From Charina bottae (Eukaryota; Chordata; Lepidosauria; Squamata; Charinaidae): a stretch of 64,000 nt of DNA. The translations under genes and the position numbers were made by a program. Every line of letters begins with the position of its first letter. Position 1 is the first letter of the stretch. The DNA lies in the NCBI GenBank assembly GCA_023362775.1, contig JALMGJ010000015.1, positions 8,848,501 to 8,912,500 of the forward strand, written 5' to 3'. Shown piece after piece: positions 10,891 through 22,445 of this stretch. The notes under the pieces are model-generated. The model did not search any database. It saw only the letters and a program-made list of their open reading frames with translations, and was not told the DNA's origin.

Positions 10891-13061
10891 CTTCATCATG
10901 TTTTAGGTTTTGCAAGGGAAAAAAAACTTTTGAGGAATTGGAGGAAAGATTTCTTCCAATGTTAACCTTTATACATAACACATTGGAAATTGGTTAGAGG
11001 TGGTGGTGGTGGTGGTGGTGGTATAGGAAAAACTCAGAGAAAATTCAGGAACAGGCAAAATGTACAGATGACCAGATGTACTTCCAGTAAAAATAAGGAG
11101 AAACCGAATAGTAAAACAGGCATCTGAGATCTCTCTTTGTGGTAATGGAAATAGTAAGGTGGAATGACTCTGAAAGGGTTAAAGTTTTCACAGGTCTCCT
11201 CCTCTCCTCCTCTCCTTTTTTAAGGAAAAATAAAATGTTCTCATCTGGAAAGAAAACTGTCACTTTTATGTTGGCATGTTTGTAGAAAAGTGGTTCCCCC
11301 TTTCTCCATTTAATGTAAACATTCATTAAACTAATTTGAAGTTGTCATTACTCTCCTCCCCTGCTGCTTTATATCAGATTATTCCTAAGTGCTCAGCGAA
11401 TAGCCCTATAAACACACAGTCTATTTCCCTGCAGGGTATAATCACACAGTTTGCACTGTGATTTATGTGGTGTAGCATTGGTGAGTGTCCTAAACTTTCA
11501 AAAGCTTCCATTCATCCTCTCTTGAAACCAAGCTTTACCGCTAGTCTACACCAAACTGCTCAATGCAGAATTTAATCATGGGGTAAGGCAACAAAGAAGT
11601 TGCTAATTTGCCCAGAGCTAAGGCTTCCACTAATTCAATGTCCCCCCCAAACTCACAACTTTCATTTGTGTAAAGAGTGGAAGGGATCATTAATTTTAAG
11701 TCCTTGTTAAGCATTCAAACAGGGACCAGTGAAAAGTTGGGGAACCATCATGGCAACAGTAATTTCTGCCTTCCAACAAGCATTTGTTATGGGTTGGAAC
11801 AGATTCAAGTCATACGTACAGCAGAATCCTTGAGGCATTCAGTTCTCAAAGACTCCCTCATTCTATCCAGGACCTTTGATAGAAGTAAAATAAAGTTGCC
11901 TTCAATCGACCTCATATCCTGGTACTTCAGTGGACACATTCTTGTAGTTTTCTTGGCAACAGTATAGAAGTGATTTGTCACTGCTTTCTTTTTAGATTTT
12001 TTTTTCCAACTTCCCAGACTAAGTTAGAACTCTGGACTTCCAAGATGACTGTCCATCCAAGTAATAACCATGGCTAATTCTGCTTAGGTTTATAGATAAT
12101 CCAAGAACAGATAGGTGCTGCCACCTAGCTGGGCATCCTTGCTATACTATATCTTTGATAGCCTTTCCTAGCCTGGTTCCCTTCAAATATCAGGGAATTC
12201 AGCTCCTAGAATCCTGAGCCAGAATAATGTTCTTCAGATTTTTGATCTGAAGTCCAAGCAACTGGAAAGCATCAAGCGGAAATGTCTGATGAGTAGAAAG
12301 ATATGATACAAGAAGAAGCAGAAACAGGAGTAATAGTAATAGTAACAATTCAGACAAAGAGATTAAACCTAGTTTCCTCCTTCTGCCTTGTCTCATGTGG
12401 CTGAATCTACCACTTGACACAAAGTAATGCTGATGATGGTGACACACAAGTGATCATCTCCAGCTCAGTCCTTTGGTCCACCAGTCACCCCAGCCTCTAG
12501 TGTTTGGGAGGATTTGTGACACTGACTTTTTAAACCACAGTCAATTAGAATTGGAATTTTAGGAAAAGGAATATGTCAGGCAAATTGGTTATAGATTATG
12601 GTGTTGAATTTGGAGCAAAGAAATCCGGATCCAAAGCTCTACCATGCACCTTACTGGATAACGTTGTCCTAGTCACTATCTCTAAATCCAACCTTATACA
12701 TTTTTTTGTAGCAAGAGTGAATTGAGGGGAGACCCCGGAGCTCCCACAAGAAAAAAACGGGGTAGAAATGTAATAATAAATCATAGCCCAGATCACAAGC
12801 TCAGGTAAGTTGAAAGCCAGTCATCCTATGTACTTGGCCCTTGTTCGATTTATTCCAGTAGTGGAACAAAGGCTGAAATGGTTTCTTCCTTGATATACTT
12901 TTTTCTTCTAGTGAAAGTGGCGTGTCGAACGCTATAATCACCCAAGAGTTTTCCAGCCTCTTTTGAGACATGGTTCATTGGAGGGAAGAAAGAATAGCTG
13001 TTGAAAGAGGGTCATAGGTCAAATCTGAGTGTCTAGCAACCAGTTCCAGCCCCTTGGCAAT
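10891..13061. other. No recognised feature apart from (GGT)8
   Basis: Unique sequence over about 2.2 kb. (GGT)8 lies at 10999-11022. Confidence 0.5.
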
Positions 13062-13504
13062 GGGTAGACCACAGCTTTCCAAACTGTGTGTCGGGACACG
13101 TTAGTGTGTCGGCTGCAGTGTCTGGGTGTGTCGCGGCTGCTGCTGCCTCCGAGCCCTGCCAGGATTCCGCGCAGGTCCTAATGCCTGCCTTGTGCCCTGC
13201 TGCCTCCAGACCTGCTGTGATTCTTCGCAGGTCCTAGTGCCTGGCTTGTACCTTGCTGCCTCCAAACCAGCTGTGATTCCGTGCAGGTCCTAGTGCCTGC
13301 CTTGTGCCCTGCTGCCTCCAAACCTGCTGTGATTCTGCGCAGGTCCTAGTGCCTGCCTTGTGCCTTGCTGCCTCCAAACCTGCTGTGATTCCGTGCAGGT
13401 CCTAGTGCCTGCCTTGTGCCCTGCTGTAAGAATGTGTCGCGAAATGATGCATGTCTAAAAAGTGTGTCACCAACATGAAAAGTTTGGAAAGCTCTAGGGT
13501 AGAC
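13062..13504. mobile_element. hAT-type element with internal 56-bp tandem array, 8-bp TSD
   Basis: The element at 13070-13496 is 427 bp, in reverse orientation to the copy at 1993. TSD GGGTAGAC lies at 13062-13069 and 13497-13504. The word GCAGGTCCTA or a close variant recurs at 13171, 13227, 13283, 13339 and 13395, so there are five units with an exact 56-bp period. The extra length over the 203-bp copies is essentially this array. Both terminal bases differ slightly from consensus (CACAGC..., ...CTCTA). No transposase. Confidence 0.92.
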
Positions 13505-13744
13505 AATGCAGTGTTGAGTTGTAAGGGAGATTACAAAGCAGCAATCCTTGGCAAACATCCTTCCATTATCTAGCACCTTGTGTCAATGAGGCCAGGACAA
13601 TATATTCCCAGGTTAAATTCTGCCAACAAATGGCATACATACCATTCCACTAAGGTGAAGTGGATTAAATACACTAAAACATAAAACACTGGAAAGAAAC
13701 CTTCAGAATCTATAGGCAACAATTCCCCCAGTACCAAAAAAAAA

Positions 13745-13959
13745 AAAATCCACTTGGAAATATGTCTTCTATTAAGGTCTTGGAAATATGCAGCTATAGA
13801 AAGTGACCGAGCACAACGCTTCTTAATCTGAATGGCATCTTCCATCATTTTTATGTACGGATCAGGTTCTGCCAAAAGCTCAGCAAGGAAACGGATTGGA
13901 CAAAAACAAGATAATCTTGTTTCTGTGTAAAAACAGCGGGTTCCATTAATAAAAGACAA
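13745..13959 (-). other. Coding-like segment, unidentified
   Basis: The minus strand is open from 13959 down past 13745 and reads as plausible protein: AEPDPYIKMMEDAIQIKKRC then RSLSIAAYFQDLNRRHISKW. Two reasonable acceptor sites precede it on the minus strand (TTTTTACACAG and TTGCTGAGCTTTTGGCAG). No convincing donor follows; the frame runs into a T tract. It could be an exon, an exonised or old pseudogene fragment, or chance. I cannot name a family. Confidence 0.25.
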
Positions 13960-14271
13960 CAGCTAGTTTTACCGACCTCTGCTGTGCTGACAAGCAAAGG
14001 AGACTTCAAAAAGATGAATTTCTCCCAAAGATATAACCCAGCAGAGATGTAACCTATTGAGGACAGAAGGAGAGCTTATGCACACTAAGTATACCGGCTG
14101 CTTCGAAAGTGATAAGAAACTTCTCCTATTACATTTGGAGAACAACTGTTGTGTTCCAAACTGAGCAGTACAATTTTGTCCCACATGAACAGTCCTGAAG
14201 GAATATATTGGACTATGAAAAAATCTCTGCAAAATCCATGGTGTATTTTATTAGCCACAATTTCACCTAAC

Positions 14272-14290
14272 GGAGGAGGAGGAGGAGGAG

Positions 14291-14337
<47 letters not shown>
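14272..14337 (+). repeat. (GGA)n(ATC)n compound microsatellite
   Basis: (GGA)n at 14272-14290 passes directly into (ATC)n at 14291-14337. The polyHis reading frame across it is an artefact of the repeat. Confidence 0.95.
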
Positions 14338-14338
<1 letters not shown>

Positions 14339-14340
14339 TC

Positions 14341-14855
14341 TTGGTGATATTTTTGAGTCAATTTATTGTTGGAGATGTGGAGTGGGCTACTGATGATTTT
14401 GATGCTGTTACATGCCTGAAGCCTCCCTGACAGTCTTTACTTCCCAATTTTTTTGGGAAAAAAAAAGCTCTCCTGGAAGGAGTTCCCTCATGAGATTTTC
14501 CCTTGGGCTTTAAGTGAACATGGGAAGCTTTCCCTCACCCCCCAAAAATAAACCATAATGGAGAGATGGATGAACAACAAAAGACAAGACACAAAACACA
14601 CAATGAAAGATAAGACATGCTTCTTGGCTGCTTCAAAACTATTAATTGCAAGAACACCACACTTCCTCTGTGAAATTTCACTCTAAGGCTGTAATAAACA
14701 TTAAGAGATTAAGACACCCACATTTTCTTACCTTTGAAAGAAATGTCCAAAGCACATTCTGTTTCATCAGAACTGAATTAGAATCATGGAAGGGAAAGGC
14801 TGGAGATATTTAGCAGGGCCTGTTACTTGTCTGAAAGACCATCTGCCCTTTGGCC
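14341..14855. other. No recognised feature
   Basis: Unique sequence between a microsatellite and a 5S-like remnant. Confidence 0.5.
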
Positions 14856-14859
14856 CTAC

Positions 14860-14970
14860 CTTATGCATTCTCAGAAGGTCACAGAATCTGGACTGACCAT
14901 AAGGCCTGGTTTGTATTTTCATGGGAGACCTCTAGGGTATACCAAAAAAGTAGGCTACAGTTGCTGCCAA
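14860..14970 (+). pseudogene. 5S rRNA-like remnant (5S pseudogene or 5S-derived SINE)
   Basis: 14909-14965 reads GGCCTGGTTTGTATTTTC, ATGGGAGACCTCTAGGGTA, TACC and GTAGGCT. This follows the order and spacing of the 3' half of vertebrate 5S rRNA (internal control region C block, then the terminal GGGAATACC...GTAGGC segment). The left part (CTCAGAAGGTC...) is a poorer match to the 5S middle. The many substitutions and the lost terminator mean it is not a functional 5S gene. SINE3-type elements have 5S heads, so an old SINE3 is the main alternative. Confidence 0.55.
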
Positions 14971-16644
14971 GAAAACAAACATGAAGGTGTCGATGAAGTC
15001 ATTAAAGCCAAGTTTGGCTTGAAGGAGAACTTACTTTTACTTTCCCAAGAACAATTTCCCTTCCTCCTGCTTGGTACAAGGACAGTTATGCTGCTTTGCA
15101 AATCAGTAGATGCTTCAAGGCCAACATATATTTATTTATTTCTACTATTTCTACCTTTTATACTATTTCTACCTCTTTTTTTGTTTTAACCTGGCTACTT
15201 TTATTTAGAAGAAAAAACACTGGTGGACCTCCCGCTGAAACCTATGTAGCAAATGGTACTTTTGAGAGTAGAAAGCTTTGAGGAAAGGCAATTTTCAGCA
15301 GGAAACTGGCAGAGATCCCACGGGGGTGGGGGGAGAGGAGGATAAAAGCAAGCATCTCAGGGCTGAACAGAAGGAGAAGCAGATAATATTTCCCAAGGCC
15401 TGAGATTCGCAGCTATTGGATAGGCATACTTTATTTTGGGTACCAGAAGAGTTAGACTTGAGAGCTCAAATGGACCCTGTGGTTCTAAGGCTGAAAAGGA
15501 GGAGAACATCTTTTGTGTCAATCTATTTGGAAAGCAAGCTCACCATTTACCTCCACACATCTGGTCAGGATGGACATCTCTCTTAGGAATTCAGACTCCT
15601 TTTATCTGTGCATGACGCTACATTTGTACTGGAACAAAACTAGCAAGTGCCCTGCTTAGGATGACTCTCTATTGCAAAGTTCCCCATAATATTCTTAGGC
15701 TTGCTTTGACCACAGAGATCTATGATGAGCAGACCGTAGAGGAAATTGTGCTGTGAAATATGTGCCAAAATTCTCTGAGCCATGTAATTGGCAGAGTTTA
15801 CACTGCATCATCCTGCGTATTTCAGAACTATTTTTGGATTTTCCTGCATAGGGAATCCTACAATGTCCAAAAGTTGCCACCAGAACCAATTTTAATCAAT
15901 CTAATTTTCTTAAGGAAAAAGGAAAGGACCTATCAGCCACTCCTTTTTTAACTGCAGAGAACACTACTATCGACAAAAAAGTTTATTGATAGCACAGCCC
16001 ACATCCAAATTCGCCAAGTCTTCAAGAGGATGGTGTTAATTTTGTGAAATTTGACTGAAGATGTAAAATCTAAACACTTTGCAGATACACAAGGGGAAAA
16101 AAGATGACAAAAAAGACATAACTTGGGGGTAAAAAATGTGCTAGGAATCCATAAAAAAATAAAACATTTATTACAGTAGTCATTCTTTGGAAGAATGGTT
16201 AACAAAACTGTGGGAGTATGCTCTGAGGTTGAGAATAACTTTGTATCTTAAAAGTAAATTTAACACAGAATTCAAGTCTAACTGTAAACCATTCCTGGGC
16301 TATAATTTAATACATGGATTTGTAGCTCACCCCAAAGCTGGGTTTTTCTATGTAGATTCTATATCTTAACTTCATAGGATATTCCAATTAGAATAGACTT
16401 TCGGTATTGATTCAATTTGTTATAGCTTATAATTTCACTTGGTGATTCATACTGTGTTGACCACGGTTCCTAATAAGTATTCTCAGTTTAAAACTTAATA
16501 GTGATTCTTAATCTTTCAAAGCGATACAACATATTCTATAATTCATAACTAATTAATGAAACATTTGAAAACTGTAGTCTCCATGACATTTTAGAACCCT
16601 TGTTTACATATTTGAATTTTATTCTTTTATTCTTTTTACTTGTC
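14971..16644. other. No recognised feature
   Basis: Unique sequence. A short imperfect TTTCTACC-type tandem lies at about 15128-15180. Confidence 0.5.
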
Positions 16645-16688
16645 CTTTCTTTCTCTTTCTTTCTTTCTTTCTTCCTTCCTTCCTTTCT

Positions 16689-16747
<59 letters not shown>
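16645..16747 (+). repeat. (TTTC)n microsatellite
   Basis: Near-pure tetranucleotide run with a few TTCC interruptions at its left end. The polypurine strand could form triplex DNA. Confidence 0.95.
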
Positions 16748-17714
16748 GTTTGTACTTTCTTTAAAATGTGTAATTAAAAAAAAAACATTGGGCGGATTTA
16801 TGAAATCCTTTGCAGCCCCACCCAAAGCATGGGAACAGGACCTTACTGGCCAAACTGGTCCTCTCTTCAACTCCACCAAATTTACTTTGCTATTTTCAGT
16901 TTCCAGCTTGGCTAATCTATTTAATTGCTCATTTCAAGTGTCCAGACGACATTCTAATGGCAACAATATTTATAGGACATTCTAATTAAGACAATGCAGA
17001 GGTTTCAGATAGTGCAGCATGTCGCTATTTGTAGGAGGTTCAGATGGCCAGGATGTTAGAACCGTTCTGTACTGGTAGCACTGGTTACTGATGTATTTCC
17101 AATAAAAATGGTTAGACTTGACCTTTCACGCTCTAAACCAGTGATTCTCAAAATATGGTCCATGGAACTTCATTAGGTACATCGCCACAGCCTACCCATG
17201 ATTATGTCTCCCATCTCAGCCCTGCCTCCCTCTGTGCCTCAGTGGTCACCTGGCCAGACCAGAACCAGCGGTGGTTATTACTGGTTTGCAAAATTGGCTC
17301 AACGGTTCATTGAAGCCTACAAATTATAATACAGAAAGCAAGTTCTACAATTCAGAAAACTGACAACACTGAACAGATTGCCACTGCAGCTACTGGCTGT
17401 GAGGGCACATGTTCTATGCAAAGTGGAAAGGGGATTTTGCGCAAGCAACTCAAAAAGAAAAGAATGTGTATTGCACATAGGCATTTTCATTGGATACGAG
17501 ATCCACTCACCCCTAGGTCTCCATGCATTTTATATTATGAAACTTTGTCAAATGATGCCATGAAGACTTCAAAGCTTTTGTAGCATATTCAAACAAAGCA
17601 CAATGAACTTACCAGTGATCTTACCAGTAAACAAATACATATTTTCAGAACAATTGGAAATCAAGGACTTTTATTGCCAAGGGTACATCAGTAAAAAAAC
17701 AGCAGAGGCATCAT
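16748..17714. other. No recognised feature
   Basis: Unique sequence. No repeat or exon recognised. Confidence 0.5.
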
Positions 17715-17719
17715 TCAGA

Positions 17720-18178
17720 GTTTATTTGTTTGTTTGTTTTCTATCCCACCTTTATTATTTTTTATAAACAACTCAAGGTGGCGAACATACCTAATACTCC
17801 TTCCTCCTCCTATTTTCCCCACAACAACAACCCTGTGAGGTGAGTTGGGCTGAGAGACAGGGACTGGCCCAAGGTCACCCAGCCAACTTTCATGCCTAAG
17901 GCGGGACTAGAACTCTCCGTCTCCTGGTTTGCCATTGGCTCCTTCCTAGGGCTGAGAGACAGGGACTGGCCCAAGGTCACCCAGCCGGCTTTCATGCCTA
18001 AGGCGGGACTAGAACTCTCAGTCTCCTGGTTTGCCATTGGCTCCTTCCTAGGGCTGAGAGACAGGGACTGGCCCAAGGTCACCCAGCCGGCTTTCATGCC
18101 TAAGGCGGGACTAGAACTCTCAGGCTCCTGGTTTCTAGCCCGTTGCCTTAACCACTAGACCAAACTGGCTCTCTGAGT
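17720..18178 (-). mobile_element. Sauria-type SINE with internal 102-bp triplication
   Basis: The minus-strand head is at the right (TTTGGTCTAGTGGTTAAGG) and the LINE-like tail at the left (complement of AATAATAAAGGTGGGATAG). GGGCTGAGAGACAGGGACTG recurs at 17847, 17949 and 18051, an exact 102-bp period. The repeated unit joins the box-B region to the CCAATGGCAAA segment. That segment belongs to the other Sauria subtype, so the array probably began with recombination between two SINE variants. Because 102 is divisible by 3, frames stay open through the array on both strands; they are not genes. Confidence 0.9.
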
Positions 18179-19063
18179 TGCATTCCTCATGGACGTATAA
18201 AACTGGAGCAACATACAAACCTCAGTAAATAAATAAAAATAGCAAAATAGGGTAGACGTTACACCATAGCTGAAGCTGTTGTAAACCTAACTGCCAAGTA
18301 CAAGTAGAAGCTATTGACAAAATTCCCTTATTCAACAATACTATGCAAGATCCTATCAAATCCAGGGGGACAAGACCAATTACTGTTGTGTGTGCATGCT
18401 AGCAAATATTTTGCAGCATAGTTGGATGAAAAAACTGATGTACGGAGCATGAATCGCTTTTGGCTTATATACAAAACATGAGGGAGAAGCGCTGGAGAAG
18501 TTTTAGTTCTGCTTATCACTGAAAACTATTTAGGGAAGAGATTTTTTATTATTGTGTAAGCTGTGATGTGGGCATAAGGACTGATGGAGCACCGAGTTGT
18601 GTGTGGAGTAAGGAAGGGCATGGCTACATGCTAGAAAAATGTTTCCCCTGAATGCACACACACAAAGCTGTATACACAAAGAACAGTTGGTGGTCCAAAA
18701 AACAGCTCCCGCTCTCAATTCAGCCTTGAAGCAAGTTGTGAAAATTGTGAACACAATCAAATTGAGGTCTTTGAGTACATTTCTTTTCAGCATGCTAATG
18801 TGAAGACATGGACAGTGAATACAAGATTCTGCATGTCTACATGGAAAGATGGTGGCTGTCAAGGAGAAATGTCCTCACAACAGTTTTAGTGCTGAGGGAA
18901 GAGTTAAAAACATTTCTTGATGGCAATGGGTGAGGCCAGTAAAATAGAACTCCCCATGATGTCAAGTGGCTAGCTCAGTGCTCTAAATAGCTACAACTTT
19001 TCAGTTCAAGGCTGAAATGCCACAATTTTTAATGTGGACAACAATATTTCAATGTTTCTTCAG
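18179..19063. other. No recognised feature
   Basis: Unique sequence directly upstream of the candidate exon. It would be intron if that exon is real. Confidence 0.45.
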
Positions 19064-19291
19064 AAGCCTGGATTATGGTAAAAATAGCTTGCACAAAAGA
19101 AATTGACTCTTTCTCTACTCTTAACAATTTTCTCCATTCTTCAGTGGAAGAAATTGATGATGTGTTAATAGGGAACATTAAAACACACACAAATACACAT
19201 CCAGATGCTGCAACATTGCATCAAAGGAACTTTCCAGAGACCAATGTAACTAAAGAATTGATTAGGAATCCATTGGCCGCTGTCTCTCAAG
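19064..19291 (+). CDS. Candidate internal exon, gene unknown
   Basis: A pyrimidine-rich acceptor (CAATGTTTCTTCAG) ends at 19063 and a strong donor (CAAG then GTGAGT) begins at 19292. The 228 nt between them are open in one frame, starting after two bases and ending with one, so the exon would be phase-symmetric and code for about 76 residues. Readable parts are SSVEEIDDVLIGNIKTHTN and NFPETNVTKELIRNPLAAVS. Composition is typical of protein, with no low-complexity bias. There is one possible N-glycosylation site, NVT. I recognise no domain and see no partner exon, so it could also be chance. Confidence 0.35.
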
Positions 19292-20248
19292 GTGAGTCCT
19301 TTGATCTCCAGCTGGCAAGTGTGATATGCTTGTTAACTTAGTGACAGGCAAGGCACTGAAAGTAGTCTGTGGTGAGAAATGTCTTCCAAAATTTGAAGAT
19401 CCAGAACTATCCAGCAGCTCTCACATACCTAACCTGAACCCCCTAGCAGCCATTCACATCGAGACTGGATTCTCACAGAATTTAATTAACCAGGTTTATT
19501 GAAAGGGAAAAGTGAGATCAGGTAGAAATCTTGGCAACCGAGTATATTTACTTTAACACCTCATCTATCTCTAAGTTTTTTTAGGGAATGGTTTCCTCAA
19601 TCCACTTGCTAACCACCTGTTGATGCAATGTCAAGGTAGGTATCTATTTTCCTGACAAAGGAGGACTGTGCAGATGTTCTAAACTTGTCATGTTTTGCAA
19701 ACTGACATCCTTTTTTCTGGGCTCTGAGAAGTCTATTACATCCAAGGACCTACAACCGTGAGTTTGTGTTTTTAACTATAATAGAAGTAAAATGGAAAAA
19801 AAAAAAGGATCAGTTAGATGTGGAACCTGATCTATGGCTCAAACTGTCCTCCATTGAGCCAGATGATAAGCCCTGGGGTGAGAGCAGAAACAATATCACT
19901 CCATCACAGACTTAATATTCAGATATTCTTACTGAATAATATTTAGGACCAGAGCTTGGGACATGTAAATGAATTCAAGAGGTAAATAAATAATTAACCT
20001 TAGAGGCGGCTGCTGCTGCTGCTGCTGATAATGATGATGATTTTGTACAAAAATTAGTTTAAAAGGGCATTTAAAAATAGAGGGGACAGAAAGACATACA
20101 GCAATGAAACTACAATCAACATTTGCTGATCAATGTGAACTTCCATACTCTTAAAGACAAAAACTTAGAGAGGGGGTATTTGTTTAATTAGGTGGTCCCT
20201 GCATTTTCAGAATGTTTATTCAATGGTCCACAATTCTGAAAGTGTGAG
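19292..20248. other. No recognised feature
   Basis: Unique sequence. (TGC)n(TGA)n-like short repeats lie at about 20008-20041. Confidence 0.45.
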
Positions 20249-20262
20249 AAACACTGCCCGAA

Positions 20263-20919
20263 ATGGCTGTTGTGGGTCTTCCGGGCTGTGTGGCCGTGTT
20301 CTGGAAGTTGTGGTTCCTAACGTTTCGCCAGCATCTGTGGCCGGCAGATAACATTGTTGAAATGTTAACGAGTGGCTGATGATGTGCTGGTGTTTGTGAA
20401 TTTCAATGGCGTCTCTGTATAATCTGGTGTAGTGGCTTTTGGTGTTGTCCAGTATTTCTGTGTTTTCAAATAGGATTTTGTGTCCCATTTGCTTGAGAGC
20501 ATGTTCAGCTACAAACACCAGCACAGTTACAATAAAAAAGAAGAAAGTCTAAAAATTAGCAAAACCTGGCTACCAGTCCTGAAAAACACAGCCTGCAAAA
20601 GGTCAACGAACTCAGTCCAACCACCAGGACATGGGAATACTTCTCACAATGAACATGCTAATCACGCTCATCAGCCACTCGTTAACATTTCAACACAACA
20701 AAAAAACCCACCTAATCTCCTATAAATAGAAAACAAACAAAACATTGCCACTCTACCTGGGCACAGAGAGTTCGCTTCTGTCTGTGCTCCTGCCGTCTGA
20801 AGATGCCGGCCACAGATGCTGGTGAAACGTTAGGAACCACAACTTCCAGAACACGGCCACACAGCCCGGAAGACCCACAACAGCCATCGAACTCCAGCCG
20901 TGAAAGCCCTCGACAATAC
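20263..20919. mobile_element. Penelope-like element remnant, head-to-head arrangement
   Basis: The left end (20263-20353) and right end (about 20775-20919) are inverted copies of the same terminal sequence: GTTCCTAACGTTTCGCCAGC on the left and its complement on the right. It ends in GACAATAC. Between them lies a C-terminal ORF fragment on the minus strand and a second short internal piece on the plus strand. An imperfect duplication of about 10 bp (ACTGCCCGAA and ACTGCCGTAA) abuts the ends. The right copy keeps a CTGAAGA...GAAACGTT core, but its stem I is poor. In the left copy the CTGAAGA box is lost. Confidence 0.75.
20354..20524 (-). pseudogene. Penelope-like polyprotein C-terminal fragment (GIY-YIG domain end)
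   Basis: The minus frame reads VAEHALKQMGHKILFENTEI and then HYTRLYRDAIEIHKHQHI. The pattern AEHAL..GHKI....EIL, then R.AIEIHKH, is characteristic of the end of the GIY-YIG endonuclease domain that closes Penelope-like proteins. The GIY-YIG motif itself and the reverse transcriptase domain are absent, so this is a fragment. The frame runs on into the terminal repeat, which is normal for these elements. Confidence 0.7.
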
Positions 20920-21299
20920 ACTGCCGTAAATATTTGGGGCCAGATTTGTATGCAAGGATTGGCTCTGCTCATGTAGACATCTCCCCCCCCTATATACGAC
21001 AGCCCCTGTTTCTTTTTCTTCTTTGTCAGCCCATGTAAGTTCTGTTTGATTGGTCAGCATTAATTGGGGAGGTCTCCTCTGTAGAAGTTGTTGTCTTAAA
21101 GAAATATCTTCCAAGTAATGTGCATCTTCAAGTGTGATATCCAACCTTGTGCTGCCATTTCTTTATTCAATCCCCAAACATTTGTGCAGCTGACAGCCAG
21201 CTGTTTGAAGGCCAAATGGGACTCTCAGCCTTCCGCCACCCCTCACACAAAAACAGGTTGCACTTTTATAATATTATAATAACTGTCATAATAGGTTAT

Positions 21300-21478
21300 T
21301 AGTATTTATTTCATTTTCCTTCTGGAGCTCAGGGTGGCTTGTATGTTGGAATCTCCCTTCCTTTTATCCCAACAACAACATTCCTGTTTACCCAAAGTGT
21401 CTGAGAGGGGCTTTGAATCTGGATCTCCCTGATTCTAGTCCAACATTTTAACCACTACACCACACTATCTCTTCAGTC
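21300..21478 (-). mobile_element. Old tRNA-derived SINE
   Basis: The right end, ATTTTAACCACTACACCACA, is the complement of a SINE tRNA head. GGGGCTTTGAATCTGGATC is a degraded box B region. The left end, CTCAGGGTGGCTTGTATG, corresponds to the tail region. It is much more diverged than the Sauria copies. Confidence 0.6.
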
Positions 21479-22168
21479 TAATGTTACTATTGCTGCTTTG
21501 GTAATGTTGAATTTTAAAAATTAATTATAATGCAGTAGTACTTTTGCTTTTAATTACATTTCTATTTTGTTTACTGTCTTGAGTGGATGTCTTCCAGAAA
21601 GGCAGCTTATGAAATCAATATATGTGTGTCTGCATTATGCATAATTCATTTTGCAGTACTGTATATTCCAATAATACTTTTGGTCTGAACCATGGGCCAG
21701 AAACCCTTTCTTTGGCTGATTGTCCCCCCTCCACTCTCCAAAATCTCATAGGACTTCAGCAATGTCTTGTGTGAAATCTAGTGGGATTTTGAGAACTCAT
21801 GAGATTTGGTCAAGAGGAATGGGGCTCAAGGATTTGCCGGACCTTCTAGCAGAAGATCCTTGTTTCGAACACAGCAACAGAAAATCTCTAGGGACATGCA
21901 AACACACGCACACATATGTAGGATGAAATTTGAATTACCCAATTTAAATCACAGGTGCCGACTGCCTTTGCAAAAAACCAGAGAAAAAGCATTTTCATAG
22001 AAATCACTCCGTTCAAATGTTAATAAAACACAACTGAAGTAAAAGAAGAGTAAAAGAAGAGTGGAGATGTTCTACTTGATTTTTTTTTGGTGCCTTTGAG
22101 GGAGAGCAGTAATAGTGCTTCCCCTAATCTAAATCAAGGATCATAATATATAAAGTCAAATTATTTTG
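21479..22168. other. No recognised feature
   Basis: Unique sequence between two SINEs. Confidence 0.5.
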
Positions 22169-22401
22169 GGATGTGTATGTGCCTTCAAGTCAGTGTTGAC
22201 TCCTGGCAAATGCCTGGACAAGTCCCTGCAGTTTTCTTGGCAATGTTTTTGGAAGTGATTTGCCATTGCCTTCTTCCTAGAGCAGAAAGAGTGTGACTGG
22301 CCCAAGGTCACTCAGTTGTCTTCATGCCCAAGGCGGGACTAGCACTCACGGTCTCCTGGTTTCTAGCCTGGTGCCTTAACCACTACACCAAAGTGGCTCC
22401 C
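22169..22401 (-). mobile_element. Sauria-type SINE, full length
   Basis: Head at right: GCCTTAACCACTACACCAAA. Box B region: GGGACTAGCACTCACGG. Body: CTGGCCCAAGGTCACTCAG, then TTTGCCATTGCCTTCTTCC. Tail: CAAGTCAGTGTTGACTCC, which keeps the AGTC...GACT hairpin shared with Bov-B. Confidence 0.88.
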
Positions 22402-22445
22402 TCAATCTACTTGATAGAATTCCTGAAGTTGGACTAGTATAGCTG

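Noticed and set aside
14827..15189. 120-codon plus-strand frame
   Set aside because: It overlaps the 5S-like remnant and ends in a T-rich tandem region. No protein family recognised.
17810..18158. Repeat proteins on both strands
   Set aside because: Created by a 102-bp triplication inside a SINE. The period is divisible by three, so frames stay open by arithmetic.
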